Made by a program: the position numbers and the translations under genes. The notes below the pieces were generated by a model, which saw nothing but the letters and a program-made list of their open reading frames with translations, was not told where the DNA came from and ran no database searches. From Myoxocephalus aenaeus (Eukaryota; Chordata; Actinopteri; Perciformes; Cottidae), in the NCBI GenBank assembly GCA_038501785.1, contig JBAMJR010000261.1, positions 421,001 to 485,000 on the forward strand: 64,000 nt of DNA, given 5' to 3'. Positions 45,191 through 57,072 of the stretch are shown here, piece after piece. Each line of letters opens with the position of its first letter. The first letter of the stretch is position 1.

Positions 45191-48009
45191 TTACTGAGGT
45201 CCACGCCGTACTTGGCCCCGCCCCCTCCTTTAGGGACCCACCCCCTGCTTCGACAGTGCTGATAGGCTGCGAACGAGCTGACAAAGTCGGGCCTCATGGA
45301 GCGGAACTCTCGCCACAGCTGGATGATTGACAGGGGCTCCTGTCCAATCACAGAAGAGGACATGGTGACGTCATTAAATAAGTGAAAGGAAGTTTTATTT
45401 GTTATTGATTGACTCGTGAATCAAAAGTGTAGAAACAGGAAGTCAAACAAAACAAGAAAATACAACGAACTCAGACAGTTACCTGGTTCAGGTAGACAGA
45501 CAGGCAGCCCAGACTGTAGACCAGGAAGAATGCCTGTAGGTGCAGACAGACAAAATCAGATCGCTATTAGAATCTGTCAGCAGCCGAGGCTCATGGGTAA
45601 TGTAGTATTTATAGACAGAAACAAGCTGAAACAAAAAGTCTAAACGCATGTGATGGTTAGTGGTGCGTTACCTCCTCCAGACTGAGCTGCAGGTACTCCG
45701 TAAGAGAGAAAGGAGTCCGCCGGACCTCCCTGACCTCCCCACACACCTGCAGACACACACACACACACACACAAATACTGATTATACACAACACACTTGC
45801 ACACCTTTGTACATTAATAGTTTGAGTTTTAACACTTTGTCGTCTGAGTGAAAGTCAAAGTCAAGATAATAATGAACATGAAAGTCTGCAGACTCACTTT
45901 ACTGTCAGAGACCACGAGGACAAAACCAGGACCAGGAACCAAGGGATCAGGATCAGGATGAGGATCAGGATCAGAGTCAGAGTCTGGGTCTGGGTCTGGG
46001 TCAGATTCCTGGTCTGAGCTGGGATGAGGATCAGGGTTGAGCTCGTGGTTTTGCGGGCCCGACCTGAAATGTTAATTAATAGTCAAGACTCCTCTGAACA
46101 ACAAGAAAACGTAACAACAATTAGATTCATCCCCAACAAATAGAATTATTTTGTGATAATAAACACGGCGAATTTAGCGGAACACCCGACTGATCTTAAA
46201 AGTGTGACGTTTTGGTTTCTGAGTTGTGTGTATTTGTGTGTGTACACAAAGCAGAATTATAAATTAGTTTGGTGACAGCGAAGAGAACCACTCTACCTGC
46301 AGCGTCTCTTGGCCTCTGGCTCGACCTCTGACCCCGGCCTCTTAGTGCGGGGACAGGTTCCCCCATCTGGTCCGGGCTCCTCCCTCCTCACGTCCTCCAT
46401 CCCTACGGGCTGAGAGAGGCTGAGCAGGGTTTGATTGACAGCGTCTTCATCCAATCCCCGAGCAGAGAGAGCGGACCTCGCCCAACTGAGGAGCTCTTCA
46501 TATCTACAGGAGAAGAGGAAGAGGATGTGATGTCATCATGTGAACAGACAGGATGTGATGTCGTCATGTGAACAGACAGGTTGTGATGTCGTCATGTGAA
46601 CAGACAGGTTGTGATGTCATCATGTGAACAGACAGGATGTGATGTCATCATGTGAACAGACAGGATGTGATGTCATCATGTGAACAGACAGGATGTGATG
46701 TCGTCATGTGAACAGACAGGATGTGATGTCGTCATGTGAACAGACAGGATATGATGTCGTCATGTGAACAGACAGGATGTGATGTCGTCATGTGAACAGA
46801 CAGGATGTGATGTCGTCATGTGAACAGACAGGATGTGATGTCATCATGTGAACAGACAGGTTGTGATGTCGTCATGTGAACAGACAGGATGTGATGTCAT
46901 CATGTGAACAGACAGGTTGTGATGTCGTCATGTGAACAGACAGGATGTGATGTCGTCATGTGAACAGACAGGATGTGATGTCGTCATGTGAACAGACAGG
47001 ATGTGATGTCACTCACCTGGACTGTGAGACGACAGGTAGGAACAAACCTTCGTGTTCTGTAACAAAACCAGAGAGCGGCTGACTGCAATGAACAGCACTG
47101 ATTGGACTAGACTGACGATGAGGTCACATGGGGTGTGAACTCACGTTCCCATTGGTCAGAGATGCTGTGGTCCGGTCTCGCTCTGGACAGGACGCCTTTC
47201 CCAAAGTAACCCTGGAACAAGACAAGACCGTGATGTGGACTAACTCAGACCTGGTTTCATTCAACGTGGACTAACTCAGACCTGGTTTCATTCCATGTGG
47301 ACTAACTCAGACCTGGTTTCATTTAATGTGGACTAACTCAGACCTGATTTCATTCAACGTAGACTAACTCAGACCTGGTTCTACATATTGTGGATGAACT
47401 CAGACCTGTTTCATTCCATGTGGACTAACTCAGACCTGGTTTCACTCAATGTGGACTAACTCAGACCTGGTTTCATTCAATGTGGACTAACTCAGACCTG
47501 GTTTCATTCAATGTGGACTAACTCAGACCTGGTTTCATTCAATGTGGACTAACTCAGACCTGGTTTCATTCAATGTGGACTAACTCAGACCTGGTTCTAC
47601 ATATTGTGGATGAACTCAGACCTGGTTTCATTCAATGTGGACTAACTCAGACCTGGTTTCATTCAATGTGGACTAACTCAGACCTGGTTTCACTCAATGT
47701 GGACTAACTCAGACCTGGTTTCACTCAATGTGGACTAACTCAGACCTGGTTTAACAGAAAGTGGATTAACTCAGCCCTGGTTTAACAGAAAGTGGATTAA
47801 CTCAGCCCTGGTTCTACATATTGTGGACGAACTCAGACCTGGTTATATATCCTCTGGATGTGGTCCGGATGACAGACCAGCACGTGTTGGTTGATGAGCT
47901 CCGCCCGGAAGTCGCTCCTCTCCTCCGGACTGCGGCTCACAGGCAGCGGGGCCACGTACTCTTCGTGCACGCGTGCGCGTCTCCGCGGAGCCCGAAACTC
48001 GGCCTGCAT
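44202..48009 (-). CDS. tsen2: tsen2, catalytic tRNA-splicing endonuclease subunit Sen2
   Basis: TSEN2 cleaves pre-tRNA at the 5' splice site within the nuclear TSEN complex. Twelve coding exons: 48009-47839, 47211-47145, 47056-47017, 46503-46297, 46063-45898, 45746-45672, 45533-45483, 45339-45195, 45040-45004, 44767-44656, 44576-44487 and 44261-44202. Phases join to 406 residues (human 465). Landmarks: MQAEFRAPRRRARVHEEY start, FRAELINQHVLV, GYFGKGVLSRARP, a variable acidic Asp-Pro repeat (DPDPDPDSDSDPDP), EYLQLSLEEAFFLVYSLGCL, LWREFRSMRPDF, GWVPKGGGGAKYGVDL, YRKGPPFYHASYSV, SWRSLAALSR, SNVSK|ELMLCYIIYPADLS and VIVSRWVSSKE. The family's catalytic triad is present: Tyr310, His318 and Lys357 by my count, with the 8- and 39-residue spacing of human Y369/H377/K416. 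Two introns consist almost wholly of minisatellites. It neighbours mkrn2os, as in human 3p25. Confidence 0.97.
44957..45000. repeat. (GT)n microsatellite next to a tsen2 exon
   Basis: GT run ending at the GTAACAC donor side of exon 45040-45004. A second run is at 45157-45189, beside the donor of exon 45339-45195. Confidence 0.95.
46510..47012 (-). repeat. 28-bp minisatellite filling a tsen2 intron
   Basis: About 18 units of 28 bp with GATGTCGTCATGTGAACAG and ACAGGATGT. The array starts a few bases after the donor at 47017/47016 and runs almost to the acceptor at 46504. Confidence 0.95.
47215..47838 (-). repeat. Minisatellite built from the 5' splice site of tsen2 intron 1
   Basis: About 19 units of roughly 31 bp. 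On the gene strand each contains AACCAGGTCTGAGTTAGTCC. The authentic exon 1 donor reads AACCAG|GTCTGAGTTCGTCC (exon end 47839). The array therefore re-copies the exon-intron junction and fills the intron up to exon 2. Confidence 0.92.
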
Positions 48010-48099
48010 GGTCCCGGGAACTGCGGGAACCAGGTCCTGCGGGGACCGGGTCCTGCGGGTCCTGCGGGTCCGGGTCTGAGCAGAGTCCTCCACGGGCTG

Positions 48100-48930
48100 C
48101 GGACCGTTAACCTGTTCGCGTTGGCTCGTTACTTTTCTTTCCAAAAGACTCGGTTGTCAAACTTTGGTTTCATTCATTCTCGAACTGCGTGGTCGGATTT
48201 GTTTTGCTGTGGGACGCTGCGGTGTTACCGAATCTGTGTCCGGTAGGAACGGCCGGCCCCTTCCGAAAGTTCCTTTTTCAGTAAATCTGCTGTTGATATT
48301 TTTTTTTAAGTCTCACATCAATTAAAATTACTCTTCCTAAAAGTCCCTTTGGAAGAAAAACAACCCTAAAAAAATAAATCTTCTTTTTATATTCGTTCGA
48401 ATTTTTATGTTATTTATGTTTTGAAGCAAAGCCGTTTCTAGGAATAAAACAAAAACAAAAATCATCTCAGTCAAAGCTGACTGACACAATGTGTTGGGCG
48501 CTGTAGTATTTCTTTAGAAACAAATAAAACCCAAATGATCTGAATTCAGGGGTCAGTTAGGGGAAGACAAGAAAAAGAGGCCATCTTGGATAATAAGGAC
48601 GAGGCAGCAGAGTGACATGGAGGAAGTCATAGAAAAAATGACTTCCTGTTAGTTCCGAACTTCAGGCTTCATGTAGTTTACGGATCACGTTTGGATTTAT
48701 TCACATGTCTTTATAAATATATATTTATGTAGAAATGTGTGTGTAGCTGCATCCTTTGTTCTTTTTATGTCTGCCTGTGAAACACATTACTACTGGTTTT
48801 GATGTGTGTTGTATAAATAAGCTTTATTATTATCAACCACACGCAATATGTCTTTAGATTAAACATGAAACTAATAGTCAACAATCCAGCGTTTAGTATT
48901 ACAACTACACATAAAATATTTTTTTTTTTA
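48100..48930. other. tsen2 upstream region and intergenic DNA
   Basis: CpG-rich tsen2 promoter at about 48000-48250, followed by AT-rich sequence with no recognised feature. The first duplication unit begins near 48930 (CAACACGTGGTG). Confidence 0.5.
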
Positions 48931-49300
48931 CAACACGTGGTGTTTGCTGTCAGATCTAAGAGCCAATCAGCTCTCTGATGTGGCGACAGCCAGGCATTTC
49001 CCATCATGCACTGGGCCACGCAGTCGGTGGAGCGCTACTGTGGCGCCTGGCTCCAAAAATCGACGGCCGCCTCGCTCTCGTGAGATTACCGTTGACCACG
49101 TGTGCATGGCGTCAGAGCAAGTCGGACACAAATCTAACCGGCATGCACCGGCGATCGGCGCGCAATGCATGCTGGTTAGATTTGTGTTTGACTTGCTCTG
49201 ACGTCATGCACACGTGGTCAACGATAATCTTATGAGATCAAGGCGGCCGCAGGTTTTAGAGCCAGGCGTTGCAGTGGAGCCCAATCCCAATCTCCACCAG
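48930..49300. repeat. Fold-back palindromic repeat, full copy 1
   Basis: Two inverted arms of about 115 bp around 49155-49165. The left arm carries GTTGACCACGTGTGCATG, TCAGAGCAAGTC and ACACAAATCTAACC. The right arm carries the reverse complements in reverse order (GGTTAGATTTGTGT, GACTTGCTCTGACGTCATGC, ACACGTGGTCAAC). Related copies are at 53230-53480 and 59815-60010 (left arm only) and at 54410-54700 (both arms). Confidence 0.85.
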
Positions 49301-50314
49301 TAAGGACTCGCAGACTTTGAAGCTCCCGCTAACTCCGTGAGGGTTTAGTTCTGACTCGTACATTGTATACTGTTTTATATACTTGTCTTTTCTTTCACCT
49401 TGTATGTACATTATAGATAAATGTTTAAATGTATCTCGTTGTGTCTATTTCTATCTTCCTGTAAATTGTTGTAGGAACTGTGTGAAACATTGAAAACAAA
49501 TAAAACTAAAGATTCCTTTTGTGTATTCTCTTGATTTCTGTTTTATTTAAAAAAATCAAGCAGGAAGTGGAGTTGAACAGACAGAAAGTTGAAGCAGCTC
49601 TGACACCTCAGGTTTTACTTTTCAGTTTTACTGAATGTTAACTCATTATTCTGCTCTACTCTTTTTCTTTTTTGTACACATGTAACAGATGTGTTTAGGG
49701 CATGGAAGAAGACGACTCAGATGACTGTACAAGTTTACGTTTATGTTTATCTACTTCACACTTCATATACTTACACACGTAATTTGCATTTTTGCACTCC
49801 CCTATTGTTTGTTTATAGTTTTGTTTTACACCTCACACACTTAATATACACATACATACTTTGCAATCCACAAAACATATATTTCAACCGTCTAAACGAC
49901 ACAACAGCTGAACACCGTGATAGTATTAGTGATCATTACCGTGTGTAACTTAAACGGTTACATTTTTAAAGAATATAACAAAATAGACATCATTTTCCCC
50001 ACAACTTATCCTCAGCAGTATAGAACTATTGTGAAGGGAAGACAGAACTACGGAAAGCCTAGGAGGCGCAGAAGAGGTGAAACGCAATTTCCGCAGGAAA
50101 CAGATTTAACTCATCAAAATAAAAATCACACACACACACTCAACAGGATCGTTGAATAATAAACAAAAATAAGATATAATACATTGAAAATAAGAAATGA
50201 CAAAGTGTATTTCTAACTCCGTTACACACAATCTACATGAAAAGACTGAAACAAATTCACTTTTAAGAAGTGAAGAGTTGTTTACTAATCACCTCCTTCA
50301 AACTAAAGTCTCTA

Positions 50315-51700
50315 TCAGACCTGTTGCTTTGACACACAGACCTTCAGTGGTGAAATCTTCACTTCATCCACAGTGCTAATGATTGGAAACATCTTCTCAG
50401 TGAAAGTGTGTGTGAAGGTGTGTATGTGTGTGTTAGTATCAGGATCAGAGAACGACAGCTTTCCTCTGTTCCAGTCCAGATTCACTCTGATCCTCTGAGG
50501 CTTCTTCTGCACGACGAGAGCAGTGTCTGGAGTTGATGGTGACTCTGATGAATATTCACCTTCATAGAAATCTATTCTCCATAATCCAGACTCTATGTCT
50601 CTCTTCCTCTGCACAGACTCTGCTAACACACCCAGTGACCAGTATATACTGTCTCCTACCTCGACATCCCAGCTGTGAGTCCCAGAGTTAAATCCCTCAG
50701 AGCCCAGAACAGACCAGAGTTCATCAATCCTCTCTGGATTATCAGGAAGCTTCTGTCTCTGTCCTCCTCTCACACTGGTCAGATCTTCAGACAGGATGAG
50801 TCTTGGATGAGCAGTGTTTGGGTCCAGAACCACAGGAGTGTAGGAGACCAGGTCCTTCATCTTGTTCCAGATGTTGAAGGTCAGGTTGCCCAGGTGTTTG
50901 GCCTCGTCTATCAGAGCTCCTGAGAGCAGCTGTGGATCCTCCAGCAGGGGGCGCTGCTGGACTCGTTCCACTGCAGCCTTGTAGTTGTTGAGGAATGAGA
51001 CGTCTTCAGCTCTCAGCTCGTCCTCTGTGGCTCTGACTGTGTCTGAAAGAGCTGCTATCTCTCTGCTCAGAGCCTCCATCTTCTCCTTCATCATCTGACT
51101 CTTCTGCTCCTCTTCCTCCCTCAGTGCAGCCATCCTGGCCTCCTCTTCCTCCTCTAGAAACTGGTGAAGCTTCTTAAACTGATCCTGAATCTTCCTCTCT
51201 GTGCGTCGGGCCTGGACCTTCATGTGTTCTGCTGTTTGATCAGACTTCACTTTAACTTGTTCAAAGACCTTTAACTTCTTCTTTAAGGGCTCCAGGGATC
51301 TCTGGAGCTCCTCTTTGAGATCCTGAGCAGCTTCATCGATGGGTCTGAATCTGTGGTTATTGTGTGTTTTTGAGTCTCTGCAGACGACACACACTGGCTG
51401 CTGATGGTCCAGACAGAAGAGTCTGAGTTTCTCAGAGTGCAGACTGCAGAGAGTCTCTGGAGCTCTCTGGTCTCTCTCCAGTAAGAAGGACTCACACAGG
51501 TTCTTTAACGCCAGGTTACAAGGTGGATCTGTCCTTGAAGATCTTCTGTTACAAACTGGACACTCCTGAGTTGGTTTCTCTCTCCACCATCTCTTCAGAC
51601 AGTCTTTACAGAAGCTGTGGCTACATGACAGAACAACAGGATCTCTAAAGACTTCCTGACAGACCGGACAGCAGAGATCCTCCTCTGATCTGGAAGCCAT
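50315..51700 (-). CDS. TRIM E3 ubiquitin ligase, RBCC-PRY-SPRY, copy A
   Basis: A complete 461-residue intronless coding sequence. Domains by position: RING finger 11-50 (C11/C14, C26/H28, C31/C34, C47/C50), B-box type 2 about 85-116 (C85/H88, C96, C104/C107, H113/H116), coiled coil about 125-250, PRY-SPRY (B30.2) about 290-461 with LDPNTAHPRLILSEDL, SGTHSWDVEVG and SGLWRIDFYEGEY. The RING makes it a likely E3 ubiquitin ligase. The B30.2 domain would recognise a target, which is unknown here. It resembles the large fish TRIM35-like / NF7-like expansions. Those are often linked to antiviral immunity, but that role is inferred. The start is the first ATG before the RING. Its twin lies at 57073-58455. 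Confidence 0.95.
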   Translation of the reverse strand: MASRSEEDLCCPVCQEVFRDPVVLSCSHSFCKDCLKRWWREKPTQECPVCNRRSSRTDPPCNLALKNLCESFLLERDQRAPETLCSLHSEKLRLFCLDHQQPVCVVCRDSKTHNNHRFRPIDEAAQDLKEELQRSLEPLKKKLKVFEQVKVKSDQTAEHMKVQARRTERKIQDQFKKLHQFLEEEEEARMAALREEEEQKSQMMKEKMEALSREIAALSDTVRATEDELRAEDVSFLNNYKAAVERVQQRPLLEDPQLLSGALIDEAKHLGNLTFNIWNKMKDLVSYTPVVLDPNTAHPRLILSEDLTSVRGGQRQKLPDNPERIDELWSVLGSEGFNSGTHSWDVEVGDSIYWSLGVLAESVQRKRDIESGLWRIDFYEGEYSSESPSTPDTALVVQKKPQRIRVNLDWNRGKLSFSDPDTNTHIHTFTHTFTEKMFPIISTVDEVKISPLKVCVSKQQV

Positions 51701-52275
51701 GTTGTCTCTGAGTGAAGCTGAAACACAGAAAGTACATGAGTCTTGGCTCCCTCCTCCTCTATAACTTCACTGTGTTGAGTCAAACTCACATTCAGGGTGT
51801 GGAGTGTCAGCAGGTTGAAGCAGCAGTGTTGTAGTGTTCCTCTTTTCTCTCCTGCAGCTGAACTCACTCAGAGGAAGTTGTTAGTTTGGTCTGAAGGTGA
51901 ATCTGATCGTCTCTCTTTCAGTCTGTGTGTCTCTTTAGTGAAGAAGAAGCACAAACTGTTTGTCTCAGGTGAGTCAGGTGAGGGGCGGAGCTTTGTGACT
52001 CCTCCTCTGCTAAACGCTTCACCTGGAACACAGAGGTGTGTTTCATTCCACAAACACCTCCACACCTCTACAGCTCAGGTTAACAGGTTTTACCTCATTT
52101 CATCTGCAGGAGGAACGGTTTCACCTTCATGGTTTATTGTTTCCTGTTACTGTTGGTAATCAATCAAGATCACAATCATTTTATTCCTACAAACATAATT
52201 AAATATTAGGGAATATTTTACTCTAAAAACTTCTCTAACATCATGTTACGTAACCTGATCAGAGGTCTAATTGAT

Positions 52276-52425
52276 TGATGATCACTGATAGCATCGTATG
52301 TTCACCTTTAACGTTTTTATCCATCCATCCATTATCAGCCGCTTATCCGGGGTCGGGTCGCGGTGGCAGCAGGTCCAGCAGGCCGACCCATGCTTCTCTC
52401 TCACCTGCAACACTGGCTAGCACAG
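52276..52425. mobile_element. Short LINE-3'-like insertion
   Basis: About 150 bp containing ATCCATCCATCCATTATCAG and GCTTATCCGGGGTCGGGTCG, a motif of widespread fish LINE 3' ends. Unit 2 has the uninterrupted site at about 59018-59022. The insertion is therefore specific to unit 1. Confidence 0.65.
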
Positions 52426-53979
52426 AAGTCCAACAACAAAACACCGTTCGGGTTCAGATCGGGCAAGCCGTTCCTCCCAATCACGCCCCGCCAGGTTTCT
52501 ATATCAAACACAAATCATAAACTCTTTGAAGTCTTAAAATGACCGAATGAAAATATCAAAGAGGGAAATTCAGGTTGATGGTTTTCAAAGTAAAATATAT
52601 CAACAATTCCAATTGGGTGTCGTTAAATTTCACAATAAAGCGCTCAGTGGCTTCTAAGATTCAAAGTCTTTCTTTGCTTCCATGTTTCGACAAAAATACA
52701 TTTCTGCTTTTACATTTTAAATGCAGAACGTTTCATTCTAACACATTTTGTACAGAGTCATTTTGTACAGAGTCATGTGATCTCGACGCGACGAATCAGG
52801 GAAGGACACGTCGTGACTGCTGAGAGACGATCAAGTAGCGAACGCGGGCGTCTACGTCATCGTTCTTCCAAACTTCTCCGTTTACGCCCGTCCGCACTGG
52901 GACGTGAACCCAGAGTCTCCAAACTCCTCCGTCCTCGGAGCTCTAAAACGCACGGTCACAGACTTTGAGGCTCCCGCTAACTCTGTGAGGGTTTGGTTCT
53001 GTCCCACTGTCACATCGTCGAGTGTTTGAGTCTCTCAGACATTTTGAGCCCTTTATGAACCCTTTCCCTAAGTCAGCATTAGACGCCGACTTTGCTCAAG
53101 GGAATTACCCACAGTTCATAGCAATGTGACGTTAAACACGAAGTTCCCAATGGAAGCATGGAGACGTAAAAAAGAAAGAGGCACGTCGGCGTTTAGCCCG
53201 ATAAAATACCTTTACACTACGAGGTGTAAGGATTTTCTACAACACGTGGTGTTTGCTGTCAGATCTAAGAGCCAATCAGCTCTCTGGTGTGGCGACAGCC
53301 AGGCGTTTCCCATCATGCACTGGGCCACGCAGTCAGTGGAGAGCTATTGCGGCGCCTGGCTCTAAAATCGACAGCCGCCTCGCTCTCGTGAGATTATCGT
53401 TGACCACGTGTGCTTGACGTCAGAGCAAGTCAGACACAAATCTACCCAGCATGCATTGCACGGTGATCGGCTGCGATCGAATCTGCGCAGAACTGGCTCA
53501 TCTCCAACGAGCCTAACATCAATGTCTTTTATTCTGGAGTGGATTCTCAGGGAATGTTGTTTTTTTCAATGAAAGTTAAATGTTCAATGAGTCAACTCCT
53601 TTAATTAAAGTTCATCTCAACTAAATAGTGGTATATGAATACAGACTGAGATTATCTTGTTTACATTATATTCACATCATTTAATTAATAAGACAGACAG
53701 AAGGAAACTTTGTTTTCACAGCTCAAACATATTAATACAAGAGAAACATACAAGTACACACATAACAGATGTATTTATACTCTTACACGTATTTAAAAGT
53801 CCACATTTTGATGTAAATACTGTGAAGATATTAAAGAAACATGAGCTCAGATGAATTAAACATAAGCTGTTTACTTACATTATATATATTTGTATACTTT
53901 ATATTCACTGTTTCATCCTCAAGAAGACGTCATCCGGTGTCTGGTTAGACTCATTTAAACCTCCAGGAAACAGAAGTGA

Positions 53980-54410
53980 CTAGAATAAGCCTGGTTTATC
54001 TGCTGCGTCCTCCTGTCTGTCCTCCTGTCTGTCCACCATGTAGTACCGGTGCTTCTGGACGTGTTGGTACAGCGTGGTGTACTTGGTGACCCTCCTCATC
54101 CTCGGCAGGATGAAGCTGTGAGTGAAGGTCTCTCTGCTCAGAGAGCTCCGCCCCTCTGCTGCCAGGACACTGTTGATGAACTGGAGACAGAAAGTGAAGC
54201 AGTTATGCTGCTCCTCGTCGAACCTGAGAGACAGACAGGTGGAGAGGGGAGGGAGTTAGAGACAGACAGGGCCGAGAGAGAGAGAGAGAGACAGGTGAAC
54301 AGGGTAGAGAGAGAGAGACAGACAGGTGGAGAGGGGAGGGCGTTAGAGACAGACAGGTGGACATACCTGTGCCAGGCCGGGTCCCACATGGGCCCGTCAG
54401 AGAAGACGTT
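53980..54410 (-). pseudogene. mkrn2os: mkrn2os 3' exons, truncated duplicate
   Basis: Exon 54223-53980 encodes FDEEQHNCFTFCLQFINSVL, AAEGRSSLSRETFTHSFILP and HRYYMVD, ending at TAG 53980-53982. It is preceded by part of another exon at about 54410-54367 (SDGPMWDPAWHR, donor CAG|GTATG). The wording matches the C-terminal half of the MKRN2OS (MKRN2 opposite strand) family, a protein of unknown function. Upstream of about 54410 the exon runs into the fold-back repeat, and no earlier exons follow. This copy is therefore truncated. The tail has two DRQE units. Confidence 0.8.
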
Positions 54411-54700
54411 TCCCACCAGACGTTTCCCATCATGCACTGGGCCACGCAGTCGGTGGAGAGCTACTGCGGCGCCTTTCTCTAAAATCGACGGCCGCCTCGC
54501 TCTCGTGAGATTACCGTTGACCACGTGTGCATGGCGTCAGAGCAAGTCGGACACAAATCTAACCGGCATGCACCGGCGATCGGCGCGCAATGCATGCTGG
54601 TTAGATTTGTGTCCGACTTGCTCTGACGTCATGCACACGTGGTCAACGATAATCCCATGAGATCAAGGCGGCCGCAGGTTTTAGAGCCAGGCGTTGCAGT
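54410..54700. repeat. Fold-back palindromic repeat, full copy 2
   Basis: Near-identical to 49000-49300, with both inverted arms. It directly abuts the broken mkrn2os exon and marks the junction between the two duplication units. Confidence 0.85.
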
Positions 54701-54999
54701 GGAGCCCAATCCCAATCTCCACCATTAAGGACTCGCAGACTTTGAAGCTCCCGCTAACTCTGTGAGGGTTTAGTTCTGACTCGTACATTGTATACTGTTT
54801 TATATACTTGTCTTTTCTTTCACCTTGTATGTACATTATAGATAAATGTTTAAATGTATCTCGTTGTGTCTATTTCTATCTTCCTGTAAATTGTTGTAGG
54901 AACTGTGTGAAACATTGAAAACACATAAAACTAAAGATTCCTTTTGTGTATTCTCTTGATTTCTGTTTTATTTTTAAAAATCAAGCAGGAAGTGGAGTT

Positions 55000-55600
55000 G
55001 AACAGACTTCACACTTCACACTTACATATACTTACACACGTAATTTGCATTTTTGCACTCCCCTATTGTTTGTTTATAGTTTTTTTTTACACCTCACACA
55101 CTTAATATACACATACATACTTACTATTTTATTATTTTTTTTATTATAATATATATCTTTCATCCCTGTTGTTTTTACATCTTATTTTTTGTCTGTAAAT
55201 TGCTTCTACTTCGACACCAAATTTCCCCTTGGGGATTAGTAAAGTGTATATGCATTCATTCATTCATGATCATTTTTCCAGCATTTATTTGCTCCTGCAG
55301 AAGACAATAAAACACACACATTTCCTTCTGGTCTTTCTCTGTACATCAGCTTCCTAAACATGCAGAACAACATAATTTATACAGGGGAAATATACGACAG
55401 GGCGGCCGGATGTAGATAATACAAATGGCGCCAAATAGGCTAAGTGAAACAGCCACAAAACATATATTTTAACCGTCTAAACGACACAACAGCTGAACAC
55501 CGTGATAGTAGATCATTACCGTGTGTAACTTAAACGGTTACATTTTTAAAGAATATAACAAAATAAACATCATTTTCCCCACAACTTATCCTCAGCAGTA
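55000..55600. other. Unit 2 spacer
   Basis: AT-rich sequence related to 49740-50020, interrupted by unit-2-specific sequence at about 55125-55440. That stretch includes a retroposon-like end (AAATTTCCCCTTGGGGATTA). No gene recognised. Confidence 0.5.
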
Positions 55601-55602
55601 TA

Positions 55603-56780
55603 GGGCTGCGGTCGAATTGTCCAATAACTACCGCCTAACGTCTAACCCTAAGCACTTTTCCTTAACCTCTGTGGAAAACGTCACAGGGTTAAGGAAAGAT
55701 GGGAAGGAGAATTCATAAGGAGTTAGGAGAAGACAACCGCGGTGTTTGGCAAATCCGACTCCACTTTCACTAAGCGACGTAGTTATGACGCGACGGCTGG
55801 CGCATGTTTGTGACGTCACTGTCTGCAGCGGTGAAACTACAATGTTCCGAAGATGGACTACAAAAAGCACAGTTTAGATACTTCGTCCGTCTTCTTACAG
55901 TGTTGTGTCATAACGACATAAACAACCTGGTTCATAGTCTTACTTTATTAACAAGGTTGGAATAGAAATGAACGAAGGAATATGAAAGTGAAACCAACGT
56001 ACAAAGCTACTAAAACTGTCTCTTTGTTCAGTTTCAAACATGCTGAATTAAATACGTTATCACGCAAACGATGTGTGTCATATATGTGTGTCTCATATCC
56101 TGTTATGTTGTTATGGTTTATTTACATGCAGATTATAATCTGATCATAAAAATATGCAGACAACAGTTTATGAAACACCACACAACTCGTGTTGACTTGA
56201 TATGTTTTATTGTAATGTGACAAAATAGTTGATTAAAAAGATGATAATCAGAAATATGACTCAGACTGAAGAGCTCGTCCAGTTTAACTCTTTCACTAAA
56301 GCTTCTGTAACTGAAGTCAAATAAAATAAAAGAGTGAGGCTGAAGCTGCAGTTCAACACCAGATAGAATATAAAATACATCAGTTTGATCACTTTACAGC
56401 ACTTTTCAGCAACGTAACGTTTTTAGTTTGCCAGCAGGTTTGCCAGATTATTGAAAGTGTTTCCAAGTTATAGCAACAGTTATTTACATGATCTGCGTGT
56501 GTCGGTCATGATCGTCTGTTCTCGTGAACGGCCGAATGATACGTCACTTTAAATGTTGCCGCCGCAAGGAATTGTGGGTCGGCATTATCTCCTTTCCTTT
56601 CGTAAGGAAGGTCCAGTGGTTCCTATGCTAAAGGAGCTAAATTAGGAAGCATTGAAGCTCCTTTCCTTTGCGTTTGGACAATTCGACCGGCACTTATCAT
56701 GACGGCCACTGAGGTACTTCCGGGTCATTTCACTCAGTTAGGAAGGTTCCTCACCAAAATGGACTATTCGACCGCAGCCC
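55603..56780. mobile_element. DNA transposon (non-autonomous) specific to unit 2
   Basis: A 1178-bp element with inverted termini GGGCTGCGGTCGAATTGTCC and its imperfect inverse (GGACTATTCGACCGCAGCCC). Unit 1 keeps the empty site at about 50020-50030 (CAGTATAGAACTATTG). No transposase frame is visible. The superfamily is undetermined because no clear target duplication is seen. Confidence 0.8.
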
Positions 56781-57072
56781 GCAACTATTGTGAAGAGAAG
56801 ACAGAACTACGGAAGCCTAGGAGGCGCAGAAGAGGTGAAACGCAATTTCCGCAGGAAACAGATTTAACTCATCAAAATAAAAATCACACACACACACTCA
56901 ACAGGATCGTTGAATAATAAACAAAAATAAGATATAATACATTGAAAATAAGAAATGACAAAGTGTATTTCTAACTCCGTTACACACAATCTACATAAAT
57001 AGACTGAAACAGATTCACTTTTAAGAAGTGAAGAGTTGTTTACTAATCACCTCCTTCAAACTAAAGTCTCTA

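Larger units (their letters stand above)
48930..54410. repeat. Segmental duplication unit 1
   Basis: Contains, in order: fold-back repeat, spacer, TRIM gene, TRIM upstream region, left-arm repeat and mkrn2os 3' exons. The same order is found in 54410-64000 once the insertions at 55603-56780 and 60043-62959 are removed. Sequence match is near-identical over most of its length. Confidence 0.85.
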
